Counted from the stretch's first letter, positions 17,105 to 26,364 are shown. The stretch is 64,000 nt of DNA from Streptomyces sp. R41 (GCF_041053055.1 NZ_CP163443.1:3472001-3536000); one strand, 5' to 3'. The notes: generated from the letters alone by a model not told the origin. Numbers and translations are program-made.

Positions 17105-17483
17105 GAGCTGGGTGGGCCGTTCGCCGCGTACGGAGACGATCGGGCCGTCCACCGTACGGATGACATCCGCGACGGTGATCGCGTCGGGGGCGCGTGCGAG
17201 CCGGTAGCCGCCACTGCCGCCGCGCCGGAGATCGCCGAGGATTCCCTCCAGGAACTTGTGGGGAATGTCCTGCGCGGCGGCGATGGCCTCCGCCTTCGCC
17301 GGGCCGCCGGCCTGCCGTACGGCGAGCTCCAGTACCGCCCGTACCGCGTAATCCGCCCGCGCCGAGATCCTCATATGACCATTGTGGGAGGTTTCGCTGT
17401 GGACAATGGCCGCACCCTCCGCCAAGTTCTCGGCTTGGCTCGAACAGGGGGGACCCTCATCGCTGTCCTCGGGAGGACCCCGC

Positions 17484-20453
17484 ATGGTGTTGAGCAGACG
17501 TACCTTCAGCGCAATCGCCGGCACCGCCGCGCTCGGCCTCTCGCTGAGCGGCAGCGGGAGCGATGAGGCGTGCGCCGCCGGAAGGGCGCCCGTCGCTCCC
17601 ACCGGGCCCGCGCCCGGGCGGCCCGCGGCCGACCGCAAGGCGCACACCGTCGGCTTCGACCGCTATTCGATGCTGATCGACGGCAAGCGCCTCGTGCTCT
17701 GGTCCGGCGAGGTCCACCCCTTCCGTCTGCCGAGCCCCTCGCTGTGGCGGGACGTGCTGGAGAAGCTGCGCGCCCACGGCTACAACACGATCAGCGTCTA
17801 TGTGTCGTGGAACTACCACTCCCCCGCGCCGGGGAAGTACGACTTCACCGGCGTCCGCGACCTCGACCTGTTCCTGCGCACGGCCGCCGAGACCGGCCTG
17901 TACGTCATCCTGCGGCCGGGCCCGTACATCAACGCCGAGGTCGACGCGGGCGGCTTCCCCGGCTGGCTGACCGTCACCAAGGGCACGGCCCGCACCTCCG
18001 ACCCGACCTATCTGAAGTACGTCGACGAGTGGCTGACCGCCGTCGACCGGATCGCCGCGAAGCACCTCTACACCAAGGGCGGCGGCACGATCGTCCTCTA
18101 TCAGCTGGAGAACGAGTACGCGGACAACGTCGACAGCCCCCTCGGCCGCGACTACATGACCCACCTCTACACCAAGGTCCGTGCGGACGGCATCGACGTG
18201 CCGCTCTTCCACAACGACAAGGGCAGGAACGGGTACTGGGCCCCGGGGACCTTCGACACGGGCAGGGAGAAGGGCCGTTACCTGTACGGCTTCGACGGCT
18301 ATCCGTCGCCCTTCGCGACCCCGCCCGACTGGGGCTACTTCGGCATCGGCGGTACGAAGGGCGGCTCGACCGCGAGTCCGGAAACCCCGGGGCTCATCGC
18401 CGAGTTCGGGGGTGGCTGGTTCGACCCGTGGGGCGGCGCGGAGTTCGACGGCAAGGGGTACGCGGAGTCGCGCCGGACCCGCGACGCGGCGTACGAGCGG
18501 CGCTTCTACCTCACCAACCTCGCCAACGGCATCAAGGTCCACAACGTCTACATGACCTTCGGCGGCACGTCCTGGGGCTGGCTGCCCGCGCCGATCGTCT
18601 ACACCTCGTACGACTACGGTGCCGCCCTCGACGAGGCCCGGCAGCCCACCGCGAAACTGATCCCGATGCACCAGATCGGGCAGCTCCTGCACTCCGTGCC
18701 CGACCTGGCGAAGCTGGACCGCGCCGAGGACATCACGGTCGACGGGGACGGGATCAAGGCATACCACCTCGTCAATCCGGACACGAAGGCGCACTTCTAC
18801 GTGCTGCGCAATGACAGCTCCGCCGGGGTGGTCGCCTCCGTGCCGCTCGCCGGAACGACCGCCGACGTGCCCGTCCCCGGTCTCGACGCCCGGTTGCTCG
18901 CCACCGGAATCGCCCTCGGAAGGCGGAAGCTGAGGTACTCCACCGCCCAACCGATGCTCTGGCTGAACGCCGGGCGCCAGGACATCGCCGTGCTCACGGG
19001 CTGCGCGGGCGAATCGACGCAGACCGCGCTGGAGTGCGCGAGCGAGCCGACGGTCACCGTGCTGGCGGGGAACGCGGGGCACACGTACGCCGACGGGGTC
19101 CTGCGGGTGGACGCACAACTCGGCGGTATCACACGGGTGTTGGTGAAGGGCGGCGGTGCCTCGACACCTCTCCTGCTGCTGCTCGCCGACGACGAGACCT
19201 CCGGACGGCTGTGGCGGTACGACACCCCGTCCGGCCCGGTGCTGGTGCACGGCCCCGCACTCGTGCGCACCGCCGTCCTGCGCGGCGCCACCGTCCATCT
19301 CACCGGGGACACGGTCGAGGCGGCGGACCTTGAGGTCTGGGGGCCGCGTGGAATGAGTGAAGTCATCTGGAACCAGGGCACGTTGAAGGCGAAGGCCACC
19401 AAGTCCGGCAGCCTGCGGGCCGAGCAGCTGCTGCCCGGTGTGCCCGGCGTCCGGCTCCCCGCGCTGGCCAACTGGCGCCGGTCCGCCGAGAACCCGGAGT
19501 CCGCCGCCGACTATGACGACTCCGGCTGGAAGGTCGCGAACAAGAAGTCCTCGTACAGCGTCACCCCCGTACCCGCCGGGCAGCCCGTGCTGTTCGCCGA
19601 CGACTACGGCTACCACTACGGCGATGTCTGGTACCGGGGCCACTTCACGGACGCGGCCGGCGCGGATTCCGTGTCCCTCTCCTACATCTCGGGCGCGCAG
19701 GGCCTGCTGATGGCGTGGCTGGACGGGAAGCCGCTGGGTACGCATCGGATGCCGGTGCCGGACAAGAAGACGGTCAGGCAGGGGACCTGGTCGGCCACGG
19801 CGACGTTCCCCGTCCCCGAGAAGACGGGGCCGCGCGTGTTGTCCGTCCTCGTGCGCCGTATGCAGCACGACGAGGACGGGGCCGCGAAGGACACCCACAA
19901 GGTGGCCCGGGGCCTGACGGCTGTGACCTTCAAAGGGGCCTCTCCGGCGGCCACTTGGCGGATCCAGGGCGAGGTGGCCCCGGACCCGGTGCGCGGGCCG
20001 GTCAACAACGGGGGTCTGTACGGGGAGCGGCACGGCTGGCATCTGCCCGGGTTCGCGGACAGCGGCTGGAAGGTCGTCGACTTCCCGCGCGCCGAGCGGC
20101 GGCAGGGTGTCACCTGGTACCGCACCGGCTTCCGGCTCGCCGTCGACGCGAGGGTGGACGCCTCGATCGGGCTCACGCTCACCGACGACCCGGCCCGCGC
20201 CTACCGCGTGCAGATCTTCCTGAACGGCTGGAACATGGGCCAGTACATCAATGATGTGGGCCCCCAGCACACCTTCGTGCTGCCGAACGGACTGCTCCGC
20301 ACACGGGGGCTCAACACACTTGCCCTCGCGGTGCTGTCCGACGGGACCACACCGGCGGGCCCGGGCGAGGTGAAGCTGACACTGCTGGGCAGCGCGGCCG
20401 GAGGAGTGCCGGTGACACTGGTCGCCTCCCCCGGCCGTACCCACAAGAGCTAG
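17484..20453 (+). CDS. secreted GH35 beta-galactosidase
   Basis: 989 residues. Hydrolyses beta-linked galactose, here probably from the galactan or arabinogalactan chains of pectin. The ATG at 17484 (preceded by GGGAGGACC) opens a twin-arginine signal, SRRTFSAIAGTAALGLSLSG. The GH35 barrel covers about residues 50-390: WSGEVHPFRLP, acid/base Glu211 in QLENEYAD, nucleophile Glu307 in LIAEFGGGWFD. The remaining 600 residues are beta-sandwich domains, with two jelly-roll galactose-binding-like domains near the C-terminus (WYRGHF and WYRTGF motifs). It is convergent with the GH51 gene, the two stop codons sharing CTAG. Confidence 0.92.
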   Translation: MVLSRRTFSAIAGTAALGLSLSGSGSDEACAAGRAPVAPTGPAPGRPAADRKAHTVGFDRYSMLIDGKRLVLWSGEVHPFRLPSPSLWRDVLEKLRAHGYNTISVYVSWNYHSPAPGKYDFTGVRDLDLFLRTAAETGLYVILRPGPYINAEVDAGGFPGWLTVTKGTARTSDPTYLKYVDEWLTAVDRIAAKHLYTKGGGTIVLYQLENEYADNVDSPLGRDYMTHLYTKVRADGIDVPLFHNDKGRNGYWAPGTFDTGREKGRYLYGFDGYPSPFATPPDWGYFGIGGTKGGSTASPETPGLIAEFGGGWFDPWGGAEFDGKGYAESRRTRDAAYERRFYLTNLANGIKVHNVYMTFGGTSWGWLPAPIVYTSYDYGAALDEARQPTAKLIPMHQIGQLLHSVPDLAKLDRAEDITVDGDGIKAYHLVNPDTKAHFYVLRNDSSAGVVASVPLAGTTADVPVPGLDARLLATGIALGRRKLRYSTAQPMLWLNAGRQDIAVLTGCAGESTQTALECASEPTVTVLAGNAGHTYADGVLRVDAQLGGITRVLVKGGGASTPLLLLLADDETSGRLWRYDTPSGPVLVHGPALVRTAVLRGATVHLTGDTVEAADLEVWGPRGMSEVIWNQGTLKAKATKSGSLRAEQLLPGVPGVRLPALANWRRSAENPESAADYDDSGWKVANKKSSYSVTPVPAGQPVLFADDYGYHYGDVWYRGHFTDAAGADSVSLSYISGAQGLLMAWLDGKPLGTHRMPVPDKKTVRQGTWSATATFPVPEKTGPRVLSVLVRRMQHDEDGAAKDTHKVARGLTAVTFKGASPAATWRIQGEVAPDPVRGPVNNGGLYGERHGWHLPGFADSGWKVVDFPRAERRQGVTWYRTGFRLAVDARVDASIGLTLTDDPARAYRVQIFLNGWNMGQYINDVGPQHTFVLPNGLLRTRGLNTLALAVLSDGTTPAGPGEVKLTLLGSAAGGVPVTLVASPGRTHKS

Positions 20454-21952
20454 CTCAGCCGGATCACGTTCCACGACAGCGGCTCCAGGACGGCGCTCAG
20501 CGTGCCGTCCTGGAGGGTGGTCCCCTCGACCGGGTGCGGGGTGACCCGCTCCTGGTCGTCGAGGGTGTTGGTGGCGTCCGGGTCGGCGTCCGCGAGCGCG
20601 CTGTGCTCGACGACCGTCGTCAGCCCCAGCCGGTTCAGGGCGACTTCGAGCGGCAGCGACTCGCTCTGGCTGCGGTTGACGGCGAAGACGGTGACCGAGC
20701 CGTCCTCCGCGCGCACGGCGGTGGCGTGCAGCAGGTCCGCCTCGCCGTACTTCTTCGTCTCGTACGTCGGCGAGTCCACCCGTACGTCGAGGACCTGGCC
20801 GCGCCCGTACTTCGAGGCCTGCGCGAACGGGAAGAACGTCGTCTGCCGCCAGGCCGGGCCGCCCGGCTCCGTCATGATCGGCGCGATGACGTTGACGAGC
20901 TGGGCGAGGCAAGCCACTGTCACCCGGTCCGCGTGCCGCAGCAGCGCGATGAGCAGGGAGCCGAAGACGACGGCGTCCGTGACGGAGTAGACGTCCTCCA
21001 GGATGCGCGGGGCCTCCTGCCAGTCCTCGACCGGGTGCGGGTTGGGCCGGCTCTGGTACCAGACGTTCCACTCGTCGAAGGAGAGGTTGATCTTCTTCTT
21101 CGACTTCAGGCGGGCGCCCACGTGGTCGCAGGTCGCCACCACGTTCTCGATGAAGGACTCCGTGTCGACGGCGGAGGCGAGGAAGGAGTCCCGGTCGCCG
21201 TCGGTCTCCTCGTAGTAGGCGTGCAGGGAGATGTGGTCGACGAGGTCGTACGTCTCCTGGAGAACGGTCGCCTCCCACTCGGCGAAGGTCGGCATCCCCT
21301 GCCCGGAGGAGCCGCACGCGACGAGTTCGAGGTCCGGCTCGATCTGCCGCATCGCACGGGCGGTCTCGGCGGCGAGCCGGCCGTACTCCTCGGCGGTCTT
21401 GTGGCCGGTCTGCCAGGGGCCGTCCATCTCGTTGCCGAGGCACCACAGCTTGATTCCGAACGGGTCCTTGTCGCCGTGCGCCACGCGCAGGTCCGAACGG
21501 GCGGTCCCGGAAGGGTGATTGGCGTACTCCTGGAGCGCCAGGGCCTCGGCGACGCCGCGCGTGCCGAGGTTGATGGCCATCATCGGCTCGGCCTGCGGAC
21601 CGACCTTCTTCAGGAAGGCGATGTACTCGGACAGGCCGAAGCGGTTGGTCTCCGTGGAGCGCCAGGCCAGGTCGAGACGGCGGGGGCGGTCCTCGGCCGG
21701 GCCCACCGAGTCCTCCCAGTTGTAGCCGGAGACGAAGTTGCCGCCGGGGTAGCGGATCGTGGTGACGCCGAGTTCGCGGACCAGGTCCAGTACGTCCGTG
21801 CGGAGGCCCGTCTCGTCGGCCGAGGAGTGGCCGGGCTCGAAGATGCCTGTGTAGACGCAGCGGCCGAGGTGTTCGACGAAGGATCCGAAGAGTCGTGGGT
21901 CGACCTTGCCTACGGTGAAGGCGGGGTCGAGGGCGAAGCGGGCGGTGCGCAT
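20450..21952 (-). CDS. alpha-N-arabinofuranosidase (GH51)
   Basis: 500 residues with no signal peptide, so cytoplasmic. Releases terminal arabinofuranose from imported arabino-oligosaccharides. GH51 residues: acid/base Glu175 in WCLGNEMDGPW, nucleophile Glu294 in SFDEWNVWY, plus N-terminal FGSFVEHLGRCVYTGI and RYPGGNFVSGYNWED. Length equals the family norm. The ATG at 21952 follows AAAGGAAACC; an upstream in-frame extension to 22057 is low-complexity and unlikely to be translated. It is the last gene of the minus-strand unit importer-GH43-GH51, 117 bp after the GH43 gene. An internal location fits import of oligomers by the adjacent MalEFG-type transporter. Confidence 0.94.
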   Translation of the reverse strand: MRTARFALDPAFTVGKVDPRLFGSFVEHLGRCVYTGIFEPGHSSADETGLRTDVLDLVRELGVTTIRYPGGNFVSGYNWEDSVGPAEDRPRRLDLAWRSTETNRFGLSEYIAFLKKVGPQAEPMMAINLGTRGVAEALALQEYANHPSGTARSDLRVAHGDKDPFGIKLWCLGNEMDGPWQTGHKTAEEYGRLAAETARAMRQIEPDLELVACGSSGQGMPTFAEWEATVLQETYDLVDHISLHAYYEETDGDRDSFLASAVDTESFIENVVATCDHVGARLKSKKKINLSFDEWNVWYQSRPNPHPVEDWQEAPRILEDVYSVTDAVVFGSLLIALLRHADRVTVACLAQLVNVIAPIMTEPGGPAWRQTTFFPFAQASKYGRGQVLDVRVDSPTYETKKYGEADLLHATAVRAEDGSVTVFAVNRSQSESLPLEVALNRLGLTTVVEHSALADADPDATNTLDDQERVTPHPVEGTTLQDGTLSAVLEPLSWNVIRLS

Positions 21953-22069
21953 GGTTTCCTTTCGGGCGCGATGTGTTGGGGGGTGGCTTGTGTTCGTCGG
22001 CGGGTGCGGGTGGTCTTGTGCTGAGCGCGCCCACGCGGCGGAGCCGCACGGTGTCACAGCCCCGCGCCC

Positions 22070-23035
22070 CTAGACCACGCTCGGCCAGCCGTTCTTCTTC
22101 CAGGCCAGCCTGTTGAGCCCCAGCTTTGGTGTGCCGTTGTCGTCCGCGTCGTAGTAGTGGTACGCCAGCCAGTCCTGGCCTCGATCGCGGAACACCGACT
22201 CGCCGCCGGTGCCGATGTAGCGGCCGTGTCCGGCCAGCAGCAGGTCACCGCCGCCCTCCAGCAGGGGTGTGCCATCGCTGTCGACGTACGGGCCGGTGAC
22301 GCTCGTGGAACGGCCGACCTTGATCTTGTACGTGGAGTTCACGCCCGCGCAGCAGGCGTCGTACGAGGCGAAGAGGTAGTAATAACGGCCGTGTTTGACC
22401 ACGTACGGGCCCTCGACCGCGTACGGGGCGTCCGGGCGGGTCGCCAGGTGGTGGACGGTGGTGCCCTCGACGGCCTTGCCGGTGCTCGGGTCCAGTTCGA
22501 CCATGCGGACGCCGGTCCAGTACGAGCCGAACGCCATCCACAGCTTGCCGTCGGCGCGGATCACGGCCGGGTCGATGGCGTTCCAGGCGTCGGTCGTCTC
22601 GGAGGTGAAGACCTTGCCGTGGTCGGTCCAGGTGCCGGGCAGGCCGGTCGGGGACGTGGCGACGCCGACCGCGGAGTGGTTGGTGCCCCAGGAGGAGACG
22701 GCGTAGTAGAGCCAGTAGCGGCCGTCGCGGTACGAGATGTCCGGTGCCCAGGGGTCGCCGGTCGAGTTGTACTCGTACCACCAGCTCGGGGGCGTGGCGA
22801 AGGCGTTGCCCGCGTCGTCCCACTGGACGCGGTCCTTGGAGAGGCGGGCGCCGATGATGCCGCCGGTGGAGTAGGCCACGTATCCGCCGGACTTGAGGTG
22901 GATGACCGTGGGATCGTGGATGATCTGCTGGCCGGTGAGCGGGATGGGGTCGGGGTAGTCGGCGGCTTGCGCGGTGGTGGGCAGGAGGGCGAGGAGGGCG
23001 GCGGCGAGGACCGTCGCGAATCTGTAGCGCTTCAA
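22070..23035 (-). CDS. secreted arabinan endo-1,5-alpha-L-arabinosidase (GH43), copy 2
   Basis: 321 residues, signal peptide MKRYRFATVLAAALLALLPT...TAQA (about 1-25). GH43 catalytic set: Asp41 (IHDPTVI), Asp155 (NAIDPAVI), Glu208 (AVEGPYV). Same single-domain layout as the protein at 13201, with aligned blades (WAPDISYRDGRYWLYYAVSSWG, YYYLFASYDACC), so the two are paralogues from an old duplication. It lies 21 bp after the second permease gene and is probably co-transcribed with the importer. Two endo-arabinanases may differ in preference for branched versus linear chains. Confidence 0.93.
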   Translation of the reverse strand: MKRYRFATVLAAALLALLPTTAQAADYPDPIPLTGQQIIHDPTVIHLKSGGYVAYSTGGIIGARLSKDRVQWDDAGNAFATPPSWWYEYNSTGDPWAPDISYRDGRYWLYYAVSSWGTNHSAVGVATSPTGLPGTWTDHGKVFTSETTDAWNAIDPAVIRADGKLWMAFGSYWTGVRMVELDPSTGKAVEGTTVHHLATRPDAPYAVEGPYVVKHGRYYYLFASYDACCAGVNSTYKIKVGRSTSVTGPYVDSDGTPLLEGGGDLLLAGHGRYIGTGGESVFRDRGQDWLAYHYYDADDNGTPKLGLNRLAWKKNGWPSVV

Positions 23036-23056
23036 CTGCGTCTCCGGTTTCGGGAG

Positions 23057-23932
23057 TTACTGGCCCGCGAGACCGGTGTGCGCGACACCGGCGACGATCT
23101 GGCGCTGGAAGAAGACAAAGACGATGATCAGCGGCAGGCCCGCCATCAGGCCGCCGGCCATGAGCTGGGCCCACTGGATGCCGTAGGAGTTCATGACGGT
23201 CGCGATGCCGTTGGGCAGGGTCATCAGGTCGGGGTTGTTGGTCACCATGTACGGCCACAGGAAGTTGTTCCAGGACGCGATGAAGGTGAAGATCCCCACG
23301 GCGGAGAGGGACGGGCGCGACAGCGGCACGATGATGGTGAAGAAGACCCGCCAGCGGCCCGCGCCGTCGATGAACGCGGCCTCCTCCAGCTCCCTCGGAA
23401 TGCCCTGGAAGAACTTGTAGAGGATGTAGACCATCGCGGCGGGCGCGCACTGCGGAAGGATCATGCCCCAGTAGGTGTCGACCATCCCCATCTGCTGGAC
23501 CGTGGTGAACAGGGGCACGCCGAGGACGGCGGGCGACACCATGAGCCCGGCCATGACCAGGCCCATCAGGGCGCCCTTGAAGCGGAACTCGGTGCGCGCG
23601 AAGCCGTAGCCGGCGAGCGCGCTGACCAGCAGCACGATGGCCGTGACACAGACCGAGACGACGAGCGAGTTCACGAACCAGTTGGTGATGTTGCCGGTCT
23701 CGAAGATGGCCTTCCAGGCCTGGGCCGTCCACACCTTCGGCAGCCAGTGCGGCGGCACCTCGACGGCCTCGGTCTCCGACTTGAGAGAGGTGAACAGGGC
23801 CCAGGCCAGGGGCGCCATCCACACCGCGGAGACGGCGACACCGAGGAGGGTGAGAATGATCTGGCTGGGCGTCCAGGGCTTCCTGGTACGGCTCTTGATC
23901 CTTGCCTTGGCCTGTATTTGCGTGGCGGTCAT
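23057..23932 (-). CDS. oligosaccharide ABC transporter permease (MalG/AraQ type)
   Basis: 291 residues with six predicted helices (for example LTLLGVAVSAVWMAPLAWAL and LVVSVCVTAIVLLVSALAG). The EAA loop reads ELEEAAFIDGAGRWRVFFTIIVPLSRP, which docks a shared MsmK/MsiK-type ATPase. No ATPase gene is present in this unit, as usual for Streptomyces sugar importers that share MsiK. The gene overlaps the upstream permease by 4 bp. Substrate by context: arabino-oligosaccharides. Confidence 0.92.
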   Translation of the reverse strand: MTATQIQAKARIKSRTRKPWTPSQIILTLLGVAVSAVWMAPLAWALFTSLKSETEAVEVPPHWLPKVWTAQAWKAIFETGNITNWFVNSLVVSVCVTAIVLLVSALAGYGFARTEFRFKGALMGLVMAGLMVSPAVLGVPLFTTVQQMGMVDTYWGMILPQCAPAAMVYILYKFFQGIPRELEEAAFIDGAGRWRVFFTIIVPLSRPSLSAVGIFTFIASWNNFLWPYMVTNNPDLMTLPNGIATVMNSYGIQWAQLMAGGLMAGLPLIIVFVFFQRQIVAGVAHTGLAGQ

Positions 23933-24888
23933 CGCACGCCCTCCTCACGCTTGCGCAGCAGCCACATCCGGCCGAGGGCGACGGACGCGATGATCACGAA
24001 GAAGATGATGGAGATCGCGGAGGCGTAGCCCACGCGGTAGCTGGTGAAGCCCTCTTCGAGGGTGTACTGGACGAAGGTGCGGGTCGACTCCTCCGGTCCG
24101 GGACCGAAGTCGTAGATCACGACAGCCTGGTCGAAGACCTGGAGCGAGGCGAGGATCTGCAGGGCGATGACGAGGCCGGTGATGTTGCGCAGCATCGGCA
24201 GGGTGATGTGCACCATGCGGTGCCAGGCGTTCGCTCCGTCCAGCTTGGCCGCCTCGTACAGGTGGTCCGGGATGGACTGGAGGGCGGCGAGGTAGAGCAG
24301 GAAGCTGAAGCCGACCGTCCACCACAGGGTGCAGATGACCACGGCGAGCATGGCCGTCGACTTCTCGGTGAGCCAGGCCGTGTCGATGCCCAGGACGTAA
24401 TTCACCATGCCCGTACCGGGGTTGAACAGCCACTGCCACAGGTTGCCCGCGACCGTGGACGGCAGCAGGAACGGGGCGAAGAAGCACAGCCGCCACAGCC
24501 ACTTGGCGCGCTCGATGTGGTGGGCGAGCATCGCCATGAGGAAGGCGATGACGGTGATGCAGGGCACGACCAGGAGCGTGAAGTACGCGCTGTGGCCGAG
24601 GGAGTCCCACACCAGCGGGTCGTGGAAGGCCTCGCGGTAGTTGTCCCAGCCGACGAAGTTCGCGCCGACGCCCGAGACGTTGGCGTCGGTGAAGCTCAGA
24701 TAGATGCCCCGCAGGATCGGCCAGATCACGAACAGGGCGAACAGGACGAGGAACGGGGCGATGAACCAGCCGCCGTGCTGGAGCCTGCGTCCCATGCGGG
24801 CCCGGAGGCTGTCTGCGCTTCCGGCGCTGGTGGAACGTATCGGCTTCGAGGCGGGCGCGAGAGTGGCCTCGGCACTGGTCGCGGTCAT
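23929..24888 (-). CDS. oligosaccharide ABC transporter permease (MalF/AraP type)
   Basis: 319 residues. A cytoplasmic N-terminal about 40 residues, then six helices starting GGWFIAPFLVLFALFVIWPI. Contains PFLLPSTVAGNLWQWLFNPGTG, typical of MalF-type permeases, and an EAA loop YEAAKLDGANAWHRMVHITLPM. The ATG at 24888 overlaps the stop of the binding-protein gene by 4 bp, and the downstream permease start overlaps this stop by 4 bp, so the three are translationally coupled. Confidence 0.92.
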   Translation of the reverse strand: MTATSAEATLAPASKPIRSTSAGSADSLRARMGRRLQHGGWFIAPFLVLFALFVIWPILRGIYLSFTDANVSGVGANFVGWDNYREAFHDPLVWDSLGHSAYFTLLVVPCITVIAFLMAMLAHHIERAKWLWRLCFFAPFLLPSTVAGNLWQWLFNPGTGMVNYVLGIDTAWLTEKSTAMLAVVICTLWWTVGFSFLLYLAALQSIPDHLYEAAKLDGANAWHRMVHITLPMLRNITGLVIALQILASLQVFDQAVVIYDFGPGPEESTRTFVQYTLEEGFTSYRVGYASAISIIFFVIIASVALGRMWLLRKREEGVR

Positions 24889-26231
24889 GCGGCACCTCCC
24901 TGCGCGGCGGTCTTGCCGTCCATCGGGTTCTTCATGGCCAGCAGCTTTTCCAGCACGTTCTTCATGCTGTGGGCGGCCGCGGCCGGCTTCGCGGAGCCGA
25001 GGTTGGAGGAGGCGACGACGGGCCCGATGCGGGCGGCGAGCGTGCCGGTGGAGCCCGAGAACCATGCCTTCGGCTCGGTCGCCTGGTGGTCCATGGCCGA
25101 GACGTACTCGTTCTGCGGGGTGAGCTTCTTGTACGCGGCGGACTCGAGGGTCGGGGTGTAGGCGGGGATGTGACCGCCCGCGGCCCAGGCGAGGGCGTTC
25201 TTGACGATGTACGCGGCCAGCCGGTGAGCGCCCTCGTTGGAGGAGCCGCCCCGGCTCGACTGGTGCGGCAGGACGAAGGAGTGCGACTCGGCGTGCGTCG
25301 CCTGCTTGCCGAAGACGGGGGGCAGCGGGGTCGCGCCGTACTCGATCTTCGCGCCCGAGTAGACGGGCACGGACCAGTTGCCCTCCCAGACGAAGGGCGA
25401 GCCGTTCATGAACTGCTCGGCGTCGGCCGCGCCGGCGATGGCGTACCCGTCGGTGACGTGCCGGCGCAGGAATTCCAGCACCTGGGTGGCCTTGTCCTCG
25501 TCGAAGACGACGTCCGTCATCGCGGAGTTGAAGTAGGTGCCGCCGAGCTGTGTGTAGAAGGCGACGAAGAACCACCAGGAGAAATTCTGGTCGTTGGCGT
25601 GGATGCCGACGGTCTGCAGGCCTTTCTTGGTGGACTTCTTGGCGGCCTTCAGGGCGTCGAACCACTCCTTCGTGGAGGTGATCGGCACGATGAGGCCGTC
25701 GTCCCCGAGGAGACCCGCCTTCTTCAGGACGTCCTTGCGGTAGAAGGACAGCTGGGCGTGGATGTCGAGGGGCAGCGCGTAGAGCTTGCCGTCGATGACG
25801 GCGCGCTTCCACAGCGCCGGGTTGAAGTCCTGTTCGCGGATGCCGTACTTGGCGAGCAGGTCCATGTCCCAGGGGTCCAGCAGCCGTCCCGGCGCGAAGC
25901 CGGCGACGCGCCCCAGGTGCATGACGCTGAGGTCGGGCGCGCGACTGCCGGAGGCCGCCATGGCGAGCTTGGTGTAGTACGGATTGCCCCACTGGAGGGT
26001 CGAATCCTTCACGTCGATGTCGGGGTTCGCCTTACGGAAGGCGTCCAGCATCGCGATCATGTTGTACCCGTCGCCGCCGCTGAAGAGGTTCCAGTAGCGG
26101 ACGCGGGTGTTCGCACTGGACGCGAGCGCGTCCGCACCGGTGCCAAGGGCGGCGAAGCCCAGACTGCCCGCGACAGTCAACCCACCTACTCCGGCCAGGA
26201 GTTGCCTTCGATTCAGGCCAGGTCGTCCCAT
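24885..26231 (-). CDS. oligosaccharide ABC transporter substrate-binding protein (MalE type)
   Basis: 448 residues. The N-terminus MGRPGLNRRQLLAGVGGLTV has a twin-arginine-like signal with no obvious lipobox, so export by Tat is likely. The mature protein has the family-1 solute-binding pattern: VRYWNLFSGGDGYNMIAMLDAF, APDLSVMHLGRV, KLYALPLDIHAQLSFYRKDVL and FMNGSPFVWEGNW. Many aromatic residues fit oligosaccharide binding. First gene of the unit with two permeases, GH43 and GH51, driven by the promoter at 26246-26312. The likely ligand is arabino-oligosaccharide released by the GH43 enzymes. Confidence 0.92.
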   Translation of the reverse strand: MGRPGLNRRQLLAGVGGLTVAGSLGFAALGTGADALASSANTRVRYWNLFSGGDGYNMIAMLDAFRKANPDIDVKDSTLQWGNPYYTKLAMAASGSRAPDLSVMHLGRVAGFAPGRLLDPWDMDLLAKYGIREQDFNPALWKRAVIDGKLYALPLDIHAQLSFYRKDVLKKAGLLGDDGLIVPITSTKEWFDALKAAKKSTKKGLQTVGIHANDQNFSWWFFVAFYTQLGGTYFNSAMTDVVFDEDKATQVLEFLRRHVTDGYAIAGAADAEQFMNGSPFVWEGNWSVPVYSGAKIEYGATPLPPVFGKQATHAESHSFVLPHQSSRGGSSNEGAHRLAAYIVKNALAWAAGGHIPAYTPTLESAAYKKLTPQNEYVSAMDHQATEPKAWFSGSTGTLAARIGPVVASSNLGSAKPAAAAHSMKNVLEKLLAMKNPMDGKTAAQGGAA

Positions 26232-26245
26232 GCCCCGCCCTCACT

Positions 26246-26312
26246 GTTCGAGATTTCGATAGATGATCGCAACTTCGAACGGGACCGTAAAATCGAAGCG
26301 CTTCCGCGTCAA
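26246..26312 (-). promoter_or_regulatory. importer promoter with GAAGCGCTTC palindrome and IclR-type sites
   Basis: On the minus strand: -35 TTGACG (26312-26307), 17-bp spacer holding the perfect palindrome GAAGCGCTTC (26304-26295), -10 TACGGT (26289-26284), then GTTCGAAG (26280-26273) and ATCGAAATCTCGAAC (26260-26246). The same order and nearly the same bases occur at 14182-14248. Two different regulators are suggested: one on the palindrome between -35 and -10 (LacI-like), one on the TTCGAAAT sites downstream (IclR-like). Confidence 0.7.
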
Positions 26313-26364
26313 TGCTTTGCGCAAAAGTTCCGAACAGCGTTCGGGATACCGGCCATTGGAGACA

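Larger units (their letters stand above)
16943..17374 (-). pseudogene. Rrf2-family transcriptional regulator, broken by deletion and inversion
   Basis: The frame starts as a normal Rrf2 regulator: MRISARADYAVRAVLELAVR, then QDIPHKFLEGILGDLRRGG and GGYRLARAPDAITVADVI, then VDGPIVSVRGERPTQL. Two lesions are visible. First, LRRGG runs straight into SGGYRLA, lacking the about 8 residues (like VVASQRG) that form the wing, probably by slippage between RGG repeats. Second, after PTQL the frame becomes nonsense, while the expected next residues (YTGPAEPLLPLWVAARANV) are encoded on the opposite strand at 17030-17104. The remaining tail is MITE sequence. It should not make a working regulator. Confidence 0.8.

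Noticed and set aside
17457..22049. A 1530-codon open frame on the minus strand antisense to the GH35 gene and running into the GH51 gene
   Set aside because: It is a by-product of high GC: its protein is Arg/Gly/Val-rich without domains, while the plus-strand GH35 and frame-shifted GH51 genes have clear motifs.
21953..22057. N-terminal extension of the GH51 enzyme
   Set aside because: Low-complexity, not seen in family members, and a good ribosome site lies before the ATG at 21952.
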